Assembly: GCF_018860805.1 (NCBI RefSeq)
Contig: NZ_JAHKQR010000011.1
Location: 736,238-800,237, forward strand
Source: Aestuariibacter sp. A3R04
GTDB taxonomy: Bacteria > Pseudomonadota > Gammaproteobacteria > Enterobacterales > Alteromonadaceae
Length of the DNA: 64,000 bases
Direction of reading: 5' to 3'
Positions within the stretch are counted from its first letter, which is position 1. Every line of letters begins with the position of its first letter. The notes under the pieces are model-generated. The model saw only the letters and a program-made list of their open reading frames with translations, ran no database searches and was not told the DNA's origin. This document shows, piece after piece, positions 54,372 to 63,981 of the stretch. A program made the position numbers and the translations under genes.

Positions 54372-57300
54372 TTGTCGTTTGATCTCACTAAGCCATCGCT
54401 TTCCGCCATGTTTGAATTGTTGCCCAAGTGCATGGTGGTAGATCGATTCCCGTTTCGCCGTCAGCTTCAGCGCTTGACTGTGCTGATTAAAAAAGACCCA
54501 TTGGAAGCTGAAAAGCGCTTAGCGGCGTTGGCCCAGCGAATGACATTGTCGGCAGAGAAGCGTGCACTGCGTGAGCTGAACTTGCCTGAAGTGAATTATC
54601 CGCCTTTGCCCGTAAGCGATAAAAAGGACGATATAAAAGCAGCTATAGCAAGCCACCAGGTTGTGATTGTTGCCGGAGAAACCGGCTCTGGTAAAACCAC
54701 TCAACTGCCTAAAATTTGTCTGGAATTAGGGCGCGGTGTCGGGGGAATGATTGCCCATACTCAGCCCCGTCGACTTGCTGCTCGCAGTGTGGCGTCGAGG
54801 ATTGCAGAGGAGCTCAATACCCCATTGGGCGACAAAGTGGGTTTTAAAATTCGCTTTTCAGATCAGGTTAGTGAGAACAGTTATATAAAATTGATGACAG
54901 ACGGGATGCTGTTGGCAGAAATGCAGCAGGACCGCTTTCTCAATCAATACGATACGATTATTATCGATGAAGCCCACGAACGCAGCCTGAATATCGATTT
55001 TCTGCTTGGGTACCTCAAGCAACTACTGGATAAACGACGGGACTTAAAGCTGATCATTACCTCAGCTACCATTGATCCCGAGCGCTTTAGTCAGCACTTT
55101 AATAATGCCCCTATTGTTGAAGTCAGCGGACGAACCTACCCTGTAGAAATTCGCTACCACGATCCTGATGACAGGGAAGATGACAGTGATCAGACTGATG
55201 CCATAGTCAGGGCTGTGGATGAATTAAGGGGCGAAGCTCCAGGTGATATTTTGGTTTTCTTAAGTGGCGAACGAGAGATCCGTGATACCCAGGATGCCCT
55301 GCAAAAGCAGCAATATCGCAATACCGAAATTGTTCCGTTATATGCCCGTTTATCAGCAGCTGAACAAAACCGGATATTTCAACCTCACCGGGGGCAGCGA
55401 ATTGTCCTGGCGACTAACGTTGCTGAAACCTCTTTGACAGTGCCGGGGATCAAATACGTTATCGATCCCGGAACGGCGAGAATATCCCGCTACAGTGCGC
55501 GCAGTAAAGTACAACGTTTACCCATTGAACCCATTTCACAGGCATCGGCTAATCAGCGGGCAGGGCGATGTGGCCGTGTTTCAAATGGTATTTGTATTAG
55601 ACTGTACAGTGAAGATGACTACCTTGGCAGACCTGAATTTACCGATCCGGAAATATTGCGTACCAATCTTGCCAGCGTTATTTTGCAAATGTTAGCGCTG
55701 GGCCTGGGCGACATTGGTGGATTTCCCTTTGTTCAGCCACCCGACAGTCGAAATATTACTGACGGTTTTCGGTTACTGGAAGAAATTCAAGCCATCGTTC
55801 GCGACAACGGTAAACCGCTATTGACAGCCATGGGCAAAAAAATAGCACGTTTGCCTGTAGACCCCCGGTATGCGCGGATGGTGATTGAAGCGGGAAAAAC
55901 CAATGCGATGAACGAAGTGCTTGTGATTGCGGCAGGACTGACAATTCAGGACCCAAGAGAAAGGCCACAGGAAAAGCGTCAACAAGCTGATGAAAAGCAC
56001 CGTGAGTATGCAGACAAGGATTCCGACTTTATCAGTCTTTACAATTTGTGGCTGGCGTTCAAAGCACAGCAACAGTCGCTGACCAATAATCAGTTGAGAA
56101 AGTGGTGTAAAGCGCAATTTGTGAATTATCTTCGCATGCGGGAGTGGCAGGATATTGTTAGTCAGCTGAAAAAATCCATCGCCGAAATAGGTTTGGGTAT
56201 TAGTAGCCAGCCCGCCAGTTATCAATCAGTTCACCAGGCATTGTGCAGCGGTTTGCTCTCTCATCTCGGATTGAAAGACAAAGATCGGGAATACATGGGG
56301 TCCCGAAATACCCGGTTTATGTTGTTTCCGGGCTCCGGGTTGGCCAAAGGGCAACCTAAATGGGTGATAGCCGCAGAATTGGTGGAAACTTCGCGTTTAT
56401 TCGCCAGGATGAACGCAAAGATAGATCCTGCCTGGGTTGAGCCACTTGCAAAGCATGTGACACAGTCGAGCTACTCAGAGCCTCATTGGTCGAAAAAGCG
56501 CGGTGCCGTTGTGGCTTTCGAAAAAGTGTCATTGTTCGGATTGCCAATCATACCCAAGCGTCTGGTTACCTACAGTAAGATTGACCCCGCCGTGTGTCAG
56601 GCTTTGTTTATACGCCACGCGTTAATTGAAGGTGATACCAAGCTTCAATACGGTTTTTTACAAGACAACCAAACGCTGTTGGAGCACGTAGACGAACTGG
56701 AAAAGAAAACCCGACGCAGAGATATCATGGTTGATGAAGAGTCGCTGGTGGCTTTTTATGCCGCGCGTTTACCCGTTGAAGTGAATAACGAGGCGGCGTT
56801 TAAAAAGTGGTACCAAAAAAATCAGCAGACAGTGTCTCTATTGTTTTCTGAAGATGATGTTTACCGTCAACAGCCTACACGATCTGTGGCCAATGCTTAT
56901 CCGGATACATGGCAGCAAGGTAGTGTTCGCCTGCCATTGCGCTATCACTTTGAGCCAAACGCCGAAGACGACGGGGTAACGGTGACGATACCACTACCGA
57001 TTTTAAACCAGGTTGCCAATGAAGGTTTTGATTGGTTAGTGCCGGGTTTACAACACGATCTCATCGTCAGTTTAATCAAAGGCCTGCCAAAGCGCTTGCG
57101 GAAAAACTTCGTACCGGCTCCGGATTATGCAGAGGCTTGTCTTGCTGATATAAGTGCCGTTGACAAACGGGGTAAGCCGGTTTCACTATTAACGGCGCTG
57201 ACGGAAAAGCTTCGCAGAATGACGGGGGTAGTGGTACAGGAAGACGAATGGAATTTAGCACAACTTGACAAGCATCTGGTTATGCATTTCGCCGTAGTAA

Positions 57301-58280
57301 GTGAAAAAGGTGATGTTATTGCCCGTGGCGATGATCTCGAAGCGTTGAAAAAGCAATGTCAGGGGCAGGTAAAAGCCACGTTCGAACAAGCGGCCACACC
57401 GGAGTTGGAACGAAAAAACATTGAAACCTGGGATTTTGAGCAGTTGCCAGAAACATTTACGCAGAAACTGGGTGGCTTTGAGGTTCAAGCTTTTCCCGCG
57501 TTAGTTCGTCGAGGCAACAAAGTTGATATTGTGTTGATCGATGAACCCGATAAAGCCAGACGTCAACACAGAGAAGGAGTGAATGTACTTATTCGCAATG
57601 CGATGCCTTCACCGCTTAACTACCTGCAAGCAAAATTACCTAATAAAGCCAAGCTAGGGCTCTATTTTAATCCGTTTGGCCAAATCAAACCACTCATTGA
57701 CGACTGCATATTTGCGGGTATTGATAAATTAGTCAGGGAGTTTATGCAGAACAACAATAAGGACATTCGCTCACAACAAGATTTCAAGCAATGTGTGGAT
57801 GTAGTCAGATCTGAAATAAACGATACAGTGCTGGCTATTGCTAAACAGGTAGAAGAAGGTCTGACGATGGCACACCAGTGCCAGAAACAGATGAAAGGGA
57901 ATGTACCCCTTGCGATGGTGAGTGCTCTGGGCGATATAAAACATCACCTCAATTCACTGGTATATCCGGGGTTCGTTTGTGAAATCGGCAGCGAAAGGTT
58001 GTCTGATTGGAACCGCTATATCAAGGGGCTGGCCAGGCGCTTAGAGAAGTTGCCTATTGATCCCAATAGAGACAGAATGCATCAACAGCAAATTGAAAAG
58101 GTCGAGGCGGCGTTTAAAAAGGCGTGCAGTAAGTTTCAACAGGATAAGGTGCCTGAGAGCCTTCTCGCCATTCGCTGGATGATTGAAGAACTGCGGGTGT
58201 CGCTCTTCGCGCAACAGCTAGGCACCGCGTATCCCGTCTCCGCGAAGCGGGTATTAAACGCTATTGATGAGCACAGCTAA
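54372..58280 (+). CDS. hrpA: ATP-dependent RNA helicase HrpA
   Basis: DEAH-box helicase of 1302 residues, the normal length for HrpA, which helps rescue stalled ribosomes. Walker A GETGSGKTTQLPK lies near residue 102, the DEAH box (IIIDEAHERSLN) near 199, and SAT (ITSATI) near 235. QRAGRCGR motif VI, then the winged-helix/ratchet and OB-fold regions follow. The long HrpA-specific C-terminal domain is present. It starts at TTG with AAGGA upstream; the next ATG (codon 13) is an alternative. No deviation was seen in the catalytic motifs. Confidence 0.97.
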   Translation: MSFDLTKPSLSAMFELLPKCMVVDRFPFRRQLQRLTVLIKKDPLEAEKRLAALAQRMTLSAEKRALRELNLPEVNYPPLPVSDKKDDIKAAIASHQVVIVAGETGSGKTTQLPKICLELGRGVGGMIAHTQPRRLAARSVASRIAEELNTPLGDKVGFKIRFSDQVSENSYIKLMTDGMLLAEMQQDRFLNQYDTIIIDEAHERSLNIDFLLGYLKQLLDKRRDLKLIITSATIDPERFSQHFNNAPIVEVSGRTYPVEIRYHDPDDREDDSDQTDAIVRAVDELRGEAPGDILVFLSGEREIRDTQDALQKQQYRNTEIVPLYARLSAAEQNRIFQPHRGQRIVLATNVAETSLTVPGIKYVIDPGTARISRYSARSKVQRLPIEPISQASANQRAGRCGRVSNGICIRLYSEDDYLGRPEFTDPEILRTNLASVILQMLALGLGDIGGFPFVQPPDSRNITDGFRLLEEIQAIVRDNGKPLLTAMGKKIARLPVDPRYARMVIEAGKTNAMNEVLVIAAGLTIQDPRERPQEKRQQADEKHREYADKDSDFISLYNLWLAFKAQQQSLTNNQLRKWCKAQFVNYLRMREWQDIVSQLKKSIAEIGLGISSQPASYQSVHQALCSGLLSHLGLKDKDREYMGSRNTRFMLFPGSGLAKGQPKWVIAAELVETSRLFARMNAKIDPAWVEPLAKHVTQSSYSEPHWSKKRGAVVAFEKVSLFGLPIIPKRLVTYSKIDPAVCQALFIRHALIEGDTKLQYGFLQDNQTLLEHVDELEKKTRRRDIMVDEESLVAFYAARLPVEVNNEAAFKKWYQKNQQTVSLLFSEDDVYRQQPTRSVANAYPDTWQQGSVRLPLRYHFEPNAEDDGVTVTIPLPILNQVANEGFDWLVPGLQHDLIVSLIKGLPKRLRKNFVPAPDYAEACLADISAVDKRGKPVSLLTALTEKLRRMTGVVVQEDEWNLAQLDKHLVMHFAVVSEKGDVIARGDDLEALKKQCQGQVKATFEQAATPELERKNIETWDFEQLPETFTQKLGGFEVQAFPALVRRGNKVDIVLIDEPDKARRQHREGVNVLIRNAMPSPLNYLQAKLPNKAKLGLYFNPFGQIKPLIDDCIFAGIDKLVREFMQNNNKDIRSQQDFKQCVDVVRSEINDTVLAIAKQVEEGLTMAHQCQKQMKGNVPLAMVSALGDIKHHLNSLVYPGFVCEIGSERLSDWNRYIKGLARRLEKLPIDPNRDRMHQQQIEKVEAAFKKACSKFQQDKVPESLLAIRWMIEELRVSLFAQQLGTAYPVSAKRVLNAIDEHS

Positions 58281-58430
58281 ACGGCCACACTGACTTATAT
58301 TTGATGTCACAAAGGCCGGGTATTATGACTTTAGGATAATGATGGTTCTTTCAAGTTGACAGAGATGCATCCACCGCCTATAAGTGGATGTAGGTATGTG
58401 GTTGCAGCCCGAGGTTAGGAGAAGTACGAG

Positions 58431-58733
58431 ATGTTAGGATACGATGACAAACGCAATTTTTTCAGAATGATGGTGAATTCACCATGTCAGGTACAAATTA
58501 ACGACGAAGAGTCGAGCCGAACGCTACAGGCAGTCTGCAAAGATATCAGCGCGACGGGTATGTCTTTGGAAGTTGAAGAGCCGTCTATTGAACTGGGTAC
58601 ACAAATATATGTGTCTATCGATTCAAACAGTTCGCAAATTCCCTCGCTGTCTGCCGTTGCATCTGTTGTCCGTTGCGTCGCTGAGACTGATGAAAGTTGC
58701 GTGATTGGCGTCGAAATATCTGAGATGAAGTAA
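58431..58733 (+). CDS. PilZ domain protein (canonical motif)
   Basis: Single-domain PilZ protein of 100 residues, predicted to bind c-di-GMP. R-x-x-x-R is seen near residues 8-12 in KRNFFRM, and the D-x-S-x-x-G motif in DISATGMSL near residues 43-51. It has no transmembrane or output domain, so it probably works through a partner. AGGAG precedes the ATG. Its stop lies within a 9-bp hairpin shared with the convergent rlmI gene. Confidence 0.88.
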   Translation: MLGYDDKRNFFRMMVNSPCQVQINDEESSRTLQAVCKDISATGMSLEVEEPSIELGTQIYVSIDSNSSQIPSLSAVASVVRCVAETDESCVIGVEISEMK

Positions 58734-58752
58734 GCGATTAGAGATCGCTTAC
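58730..58752. terminator. Perfect hairpin spanning two convergent stop codons
   Basis: Arms GTAAGCGAT (58730-58738) and ATCGCTTAC (58744-58752) with a 5-nt loop. The stop codon of the PilZ gene (58731-58733) lies inside it, and the rlmI stop (58738-58740) overlaps it. It has no T-run, but the symmetry suggests a shared bidirectional 3' end. Confidence 0.5.
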
Positions 58753-59931
58753 CTCACAAATCAGCCCCTTGAGATAATACCCTTCGGGGAAGGTGCCGAT
58801 GACCGGGTGGTCTTTGGCTTGGGTCAGACGTTCCACAATTTTAATCGTTCTGCCTGCATCGAGTGCAGCGTCGGCGACGATTTTCTGAAAGAGGTCGGCC
58901 GGCATGAGCCCGGAACAGCTAAAGGTGAACAGTAACCCTCCTGATTTTACCGCGTGAATACCGTACATGTTGATGTCTTTGTAACCCCGTGCCGCGCGAT
59001 TTAACGACGCTTTACTATCGACGAACTTTGGTGGATCGAGAATGACTATATCAAACTGGCGATGGGCGGTGTGATATTCACGCAGTGCGTCAAATACGTC
59101 TTTATTAACCATTTCAGCCTGGTTTGGGTTAAAACCGTTAATCTTGAGATGGCTTGATGCCAGTGACAGTGCGTTATCAGATACATCTACGTTGGTAACG
59201 TGTTTAGCTCCCCCACGAAGCGCCGCACAGGCAAAGGTGCCGGTGTAGCTAAAGCAGTTGAGCACGTCGGCCTTGCTGGCATAACGCCTGACGGCGTCTC
59301 TGCTGTCCCGTTGATCTAGGTAAAAGCCCGTTTTATGGCCTTTTTCAACATCCACGTTAATTCGCATACCATTTTCGAGGATCTGCACCTCGTCAGGCAT
59401 GTCTCCAGCGCGGACTGCAACAAGGGGTTCCAGGCCTTCCTTAGCGCGGACATCCACATCGCTTCTTTCATATATTGCGTTGCCGGGCAATATCTTCTGT
59501 AAGGCCCAAAGGATTTTGTCTCGCTGTTTATCCGCTCCGGCGCTAAGTAATTGTATAACGGTGACATCGTTATACACGTCTACAGTCACTCCAGGAAGGC
59601 CGTCAGATTCAGACGCAATGAGCCGGTAACTGTTGGTGTTTTTGTCTATCACCCATTTTTGCCGCAACCTAAGTGCTGACTGGATGCGCCGGACAAAAAA
59701 GCCATTATCAATCACTTCTGATTTGTCAAACGTCCATATCCTTACGCGTATTTGCGACGCCGGTGACCACGCGCCCCGTGCCAGCCATTCGCCCGTGCTG
59801 CTAAAAACGTCCACAGTATCGCCTGGTCGGCAGCGCCCTTTTAAAGAATCAATGGCACTGGCAAACACCCAGGGGTGAAGGCGACGGAGTGACTTTTCAC
59901 GTTGAGGTTGAAGAATAACGGATGCTGGCAT
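58738..59931 (-). CDS. rlmI: 23S rRNA (cytosine-1962) methyltransferase RlmI
   Basis: SAM-dependent class I rRNA methyltransferase of 397 residues. An N-terminal PUA domain (about 1-75, RRLHPWVFASAI) is followed by an EEHEE region and a Rossmann core with LNCFSYTGTFACAALRGGA (SAM loop) and the catalytic DPPKFVDSKASL. The FTFSCSGLM tail holds the second cysteine. This is the RlmI/YccW layout. No unusual features. Confidence 0.95.
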   Translation of the reverse strand: MPASVILQPQREKSLRRLHPWVFASAIDSLKGRCRPGDTVDVFSSTGEWLARGAWSPASQIRVRIWTFDKSEVIDNGFFVRRIQSALRLRQKWVIDKNTNSYRLIASESDGLPGVTVDVYNDVTVIQLLSAGADKQRDKILWALQKILPGNAIYERSDVDVRAKEGLEPLVAVRAGDMPDEVQILENGMRINVDVEKGHKTGFYLDQRDSRDAVRRYASKADVLNCFSYTGTFACAALRGGAKHVTNVDVSDNALSLASSHLKINGFNPNQAEMVNKDVFDALREYHTAHRQFDIVILDPPKFVDSKASLNRAARGYKDINMYGIHAVKSGGLLFTFSCSGLMPADLFQKIVADAALDAGRTIKIVERLTQAKDHPVIGTFPEGYYLKGLICEVSDL

Positions 59932-60071
59932 GAGTGAACTTACGTCGTTAAAAGCAAAGGGCGCGAATTATAACCTTATTCCCCTGGTTTCGCGACCCGT
60001 GTGGTGGGGTATACTGAACCGAATAAATGTACATAGTGCAAAAGTGAATAATGTTACACAATGAGGGCGCA

Positions 60072-61049
60072 ATGAAATACGTTACCTACGAAGCGGGCAA
60101 GGGCATTCCATCCCTGCGGCTTGAAACCACATCACTGCCGGCGCTTGGCAAGGGCGAAGTAACCATTGCGGTGGAAGCTTTTGGCGTAAACCGGGCAGAT
60201 ACGTTACAGCGACAAGGAAAGTATCCCGCTCCTCCAGGTGAGAGCGATATTCTTGGTTTGGAGGTATCAGGAGAGATCACGTCCATTGCAGAGGGAGTGG
60301 ATAACTGGTCAGTAGGAGACAAGGTTTGCGCGCTGGTGCCAGGTGGAGGTTACGCTGAGTTTGTGAATGTGGATGCCAGACATGTGTTACCGGTTCCCAC
60401 TTCTGTCTCGTTGACAGAAGCAGCAGGACTAACAGAGGTATTTTTGACTGCTTGGCAGGCGCTAACAACTTTTGGCAGCCTTAAGACCGGCGATCGCGCG
60501 CTTATTCATGCCGGTGCGAGTGGTGTTGGCCTTGCGGCACTACAGTTGTGCAGATTTAAAGGTGTAGAAACGGCCACTACGGCATCAAGTGAGAAAAAGC
60601 TCGCGGTGTGTCGTGAACAAGGCGCACACCTTGCCATTAATTACAAAGAGCAAGAATTTGACGAGGTGATTAAATCACGATGGCCAGTGGGTGTAGATTT
60701 TATCCTCGACGTTGTTGGGGGGGACTACATTAATCGCAATCTTAAAGTGTTAAAACGAGATGGCATGATGATTTACCTGGCAATGCTGGCAGGGAGATAT
60801 GCCGATAAACTCGATATGGCTCTATTATTGGCAAAACGTGCTCGTATCCAAGGCTCGACGCTGCGCAATCGCAGTGACAATTACAAAGCCGCCCTTGTCG
60901 ACGACTTTGTGAAACACGCTATGCCAGGTTTTGCAAATGGCGCGCTCAGAGTTAATGTGGATACCGTGTTACCCGTTGGACAAATCCAACGCGCTCACCA
61001 GCTATTGGAAGACAATGCCACTATGGGAAAAGTGATTGTCACTTGGTAG
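60072..61049 (+). CDS. NAD(P)H quinone oxidoreductase, zinc-free MDR family
   Basis: Medium-chain reductase/dehydrogenase of 325 residues resembling the PIG3/quinone oxidoreductase group. The groES-like N-terminus (FGVNRADTLQRQGKYPAPPG) is followed by the NADPH-binding domain (ALIHAGASGVGLAALQL) and a C-terminal return to the first domain. It has no structural zinc cysteines. The ATG at 60072 (GAGG upstream) is preferred over one 7 codons earlier. The natural substrate is uncertain. It is convergent with rnhA, 2 bp between stop codons. Confidence 0.9.
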   Translation: MKYVTYEAGKGIPSLRLETTSLPALGKGEVTIAVEAFGVNRADTLQRQGKYPAPPGESDILGLEVSGEITSIAEGVDNWSVGDKVCALVPGGGYAEFVNVDARHVLPVPTSVSLTEAAGLTEVFLTAWQALTTFGSLKTGDRALIHAGASGVGLAALQLCRFKGVETATTASSEKKLAVCREQGAHLAINYKEQEFDEVIKSRWPVGVDFILDVVGGDYINRNLKVLKRDGMMIYLAMLAGRYADKLDMALLLAKRARIQGSTLRNRSDNYKAALVDDFVKHAMPGFANGALRVNVDTVLPVGQIQRAHQLLEDNATMGKVIVTW

Positions 61050-61051
61050 GG

Positions 61052-61510
61052 CTATCCGTTGAACCCCGGGTCTTCCTGAGTGGGGTTTTCGGCTGCCTGG
61101 CGCGCTAAATCGTCACAACGTTCATTTTCAGGGTGCCCGGAGTGGCCTTTTACCCAGTGCCATTTAACGGTGTGTTTTTGCACCGCGGTATCCAGGCGTT
61201 GCCAAAGGTCCGCATTTTTTACCGGCTTTTTATCTGATGTGCGCCATCCATTTTTCTTCCAGTTGTGGATCCACTGGTTAATGCCGTTTTTTACATACTG
61301 GCTGTCGGTGGTGAGGTCAACGTGACATGGTTCAGTCAGGCATTCTAGCGCCACTGCGGGGGCCAAGAGCTCCATTCGGTTATTGGTGGTATTAAAAAAT
61401 CCTCCACTCAGGGCCTTTTCGTGATTGTTGTAGACAAGTAGCGCGCCATATCCCCCCGGACCTGGATTACCCAAGCATGAGCCATCTGTATACACTGCAA
61501 TTTTCTTCAT
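61052..61510 (-). CDS. rnhA: Ribonuclease HI
   Basis: Cleaves RNA in RNA:DNA hybrids. It has 152 residues. The catalytic acids are in [20 protein letters not shown] and [12 protein letters not shown], and the later H/D pair in [17 protein letters not shown]. It is divergent from dnaQ, a conserved gammaproteobacterial arrangement whose two promoters share the 155-bp gap. Confidence 0.98.
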   Translation of the reverse strand: MKKIAVYTDGSCLGNPGPGGYGALLVYNNHEKALSGGFFNTTNNRMELLAPAVALECLTEPCHVDLTTDSQYVKNGINQWIHNWKKNGWRTSDKKPVKNADLWQRLDTAVQKHTVKWHWVKGHSGHPENERCDDLARQAAENPTQEDPGFNG

Positions 61511-61665
61511 AGGTTATGGGTGCCTTTTTATTCTGCAATTTTCTTGATAATACTGTTACTGACCAGTTGGCTTGGTATACTAAAGGTCTGTCAGATTCAG
61601 TGCCAGAGAAAAAGTGGCTGACACTGAAGATATCGCCATTGAACAGTAGCAAGCAGGTTGAGTAA

Positions 61666-62385
61666 ATGCGTCAAATTGTACTTGATACCGAGACAACGGG
61701 TATCGAACCTCGTGAAGGGCACCGAATAATAGAAATTGGCTGTGTGGAGGTAATTAACCGCAAACTCACCGGCAATCATTTTCACGTTTATATCAATCCG
61801 CAACGGGAAATAGAACAAGAAGCTATTGAGGTTCACGGCATCACCAATGAATTTTTGGCTGACAAGCCTGTTTTTGCCGATGTTGCAGATGATTTCATTC
61901 GCTTTATTGATGGTGGTCAACTGGTAATTCACAATGCGGCTTTCGACGTGGGATTTATGGACCACGAGTTTGCCATGAACGCGTCTACGGCCACTGTGAA
62001 AACCCATGACATTTGTACTGTTCTTGATACATTGCTGTTGGCCAGGAAGATGCATCCAGGTCAAAAGAACAATTTGGACGCCTTGTGTAAGCGCTACGGC
62101 ATAGACAACAGCCATCGTCAACTGCACGGGGCATTGTTAGATGCCGAAATCCTGGCAGATGTCTATCTGATGATGACTGGTGGGCAAACAAAGCTTAACC
62201 TCGCCGGTCAATCTAGCGGTGAAAGTGGGGGCGATGTTGACGGGATTAGAAGAGTTAAGCGCAATGGAAATAAATTAAAGGTTATTACTGCATCCGCCGA
62301 TGAATTAGATCAACATGAGGCGCGTCTGGATATCGTGCAAAAAAGCGGTGGTAAGTGTTTGTGGCGTACAAATCACGAAAATTAA
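61666..62385 (+). CDS. dnaQ: DNA polymerase III epsilon subunit
   Basis: Proofreading 3'-5' exonuclease of the replicative polymerase. It has 239 residues. The DEDDh motifs are in MRQIVLDTETTGIEP, VIHNAAFDVGFMDHE and HGALLDAEILADVYLMM. The C-terminal region after about 185 is the alpha-subunit-binding tail. Its last 31 nt overlap the start of the next gene, so the two are probably coupled. Confidence 0.98.
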   Translation: MRQIVLDTETTGIEPREGHRIIEIGCVEVINRKLTGNHFHVYINPQREIEQEAIEVHGITNEFLADKPVFADVADDFIRFIDGGQLVIHNAAFDVGFMDHEFAMNASTATVKTHDICTVLDTLLLARKMHPGQKNNLDALCKRYGIDNSHRQLHGALLDAEILADVYLMMTGGQTKLNLAGQSSGESGGDVDGIRRVKRNGNKLKVITASADELDQHEARLDIVQKSGGKCLWRTNHEN

Positions 62386-63782
62386 ATTTTCTTTTATTAC
62401 TCTTTGTCGCACTCCTCCTGAAGTGCCCGTCTCTTTCGTGGGCACAGACCGGGGAGTCTGCGGAAAACGTCGAACACCCAGAGCTCATTCAAACCTTGGG
62501 TAACGACTATCAGAATTCCATTTTATTGCTGAGAAACCGCTTTAGAATAGATCACAATGTCGACGAAGTGACGATGATTTTCTTTCGTGAATTTGGTTCA
62601 GCATCCGTGGTATTAGTGCGGCCTGATGGCTCAAAGATATATTCCACCCAAGCAGATGGCGAGAATGTAGTGTGGTACGACGATGATACCTACGACATGA
62701 TCAAAATTAAGCGTCCGGTTCCCGGCCCCTGGCAAGCGGTGGGACAAATTACTCCCGACAGCCGGGTGATGGTTGTATCAGATATCGAACTGCATGCACA
62801 GCCGTTACCCAATGTTATTTTTTCCGGTGAAATTCTCAAGCAAACTGCCCGGCTGACAAACGGTGGAAAACCTATAGACTACGCTCAGTTTCGCGATGTG
62901 GTAGATCTCTCTATCACATTGAAAAGTACAAATAACCCAAATTACGATAACTTTGGTGCAGCAGATGAGTTAATTGCTACTTTTGAAGATAATGGTCGTG
63001 GCATGGATGAAGCTCCTTTAGATGGAGTTTTCACTGGTCAATTTAATCTGGCAATCCCATCTGGTGAATGGCGACCTGTATTTAGTGTTGATACACCTAT
63101 GTTTTCCCGCCAACAGGTGGATCCGGTTCTCATGCTATATCCCAATCCTGTGACATTGAATGTATTGCTTGATGATGGGCAATCTGGCTATCACGATGTC
63201 ATCATTGATGTGGTAAGGGAACAAATTGATATCTATTCCTTATTAATCGATGGAAAAGTGCGCTTTCCCAATGGAGATATACAGAAATTTTCTATCACAG
63301 ATCCCTCCGAAGACGCGCGTATTCACAGGGTGTTGTCATACGAAGATGGGCTGTTTCGTGTAAAAGTCACTGCCTACGCCACTACCGTTGATGGCCGTGA
63401 TGTTATTCTCGATGTGCCTGAGTTCACTTTTTTGGGTGAAGTCGCTTCAGTAGAAGAGGAAGTCGCTGCGCCCGACGATAGCGATAATATGGAAACACTA
63501 CTCGCCGCCGAGCTAGATAGTGCTCCTTTGGTTGAGTCTACAGCGCCAACAGAGGACGAGGGCATGGATGACGCTACCCTCTATCTATTAATTGGTACTG
63601 TTAACGGCACAATTGTAATCGTGGGGCTGAGTATCGCGGGTTTTGTTTTATGGCGAAGACGTAAACAGCCACCCGTCGCAAATGGTTCTGATAGCCACAA
63701 CGATGCCGTAGAGAGCATGGAGAAGTCGGGATGGTTTTCCAGACTACTGTCACCGTTTAAAAAGAAAAAATCCGAAGACTAA
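62355..63782 (+). CDS. TIGR03503-family membrane-anchored protein
   Basis: Exported single-pass protein of 475 residues with unknown molecular function. It matches the arrangement of the TIGR03503 family, often found beside dnaQ in Vibrio, Shewanella and Alteromonas relatives. A signal peptide covers about 1-30. A periplasmic beta-rich region (about 45-375) contains an Ig-like stretch and FEDNGRGMDEAPLDGVFTG. An acidic linker and one transmembrane helix (about 415-437) are followed by a basic cytoplasmic tail with PFKKKKSED. It starts at GTG overlapping the dnaQ end; another GTG two codons later is possible. Confidence 0.82.
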   Translation: MFVAYKSRKLNFLLLLFVALLLKCPSLSWAQTGESAENVEHPELIQTLGNDYQNSILLLRNRFRIDHNVDEVTMIFFREFGSASVVLVRPDGSKIYSTQADGENVVWYDDDTYDMIKIKRPVPGPWQAVGQITPDSRVMVVSDIELHAQPLPNVIFSGEILKQTARLTNGGKPIDYAQFRDVVDLSITLKSTNNPNYDNFGAADELIATFEDNGRGMDEAPLDGVFTGQFNLAIPSGEWRPVFSVDTPMFSRQQVDPVLMLYPNPVTLNVLLDDGQSGYHDVIIDVVREQIDIYSLLIDGKVRFPNGDIQKFSITDPSEDARIHRVLSYEDGLFRVKVTAYATTVDGRDVILDVPEFTFLGEVASVEEEVAAPDDSDNMETLLAAELDSAPLVESTAPTEDEGMDDATLYLLIGTVNGTIVIVGLSIAGFVLWRRRKQPPVANGSDSHNDAVESMEKSGWFSRLLSPFKKKKSED

Positions 63783-63886
63783 TACCGAAAACGCGCCTAG
63801 CGTTATTATAATTGCTGTATATTGCAGCATCATGGCGAGAAAACGTGCAAACAAACCCAATTGGAACATTTTATGAAAAAAAAGCG

Positions 63887-63915
63887 TTGACTCAACCATA
63901 GGGAATACGTATTAT
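63887..63915 (+). promoter_or_regulatory. Sigma-70 promoter of the tRNA-Asp gene
   Basis: TTGACT (63887-63892), a 17-bp spacer and TATTAT (63910-63915), followed by a GC-rich discriminator (CTGCGCCGC), a pattern of growth-rate/stringent-controlled stable-RNA promoters. The tRNA begins 66 bp after the -10. Confidence 0.85.
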
Positions 63916-63981
63916 CTGCGCCGCAGTCAGGGCAGAGGTTTCAACGAAGTTTCTGCAAGCTGCTGAAAATATTGAAAATGT

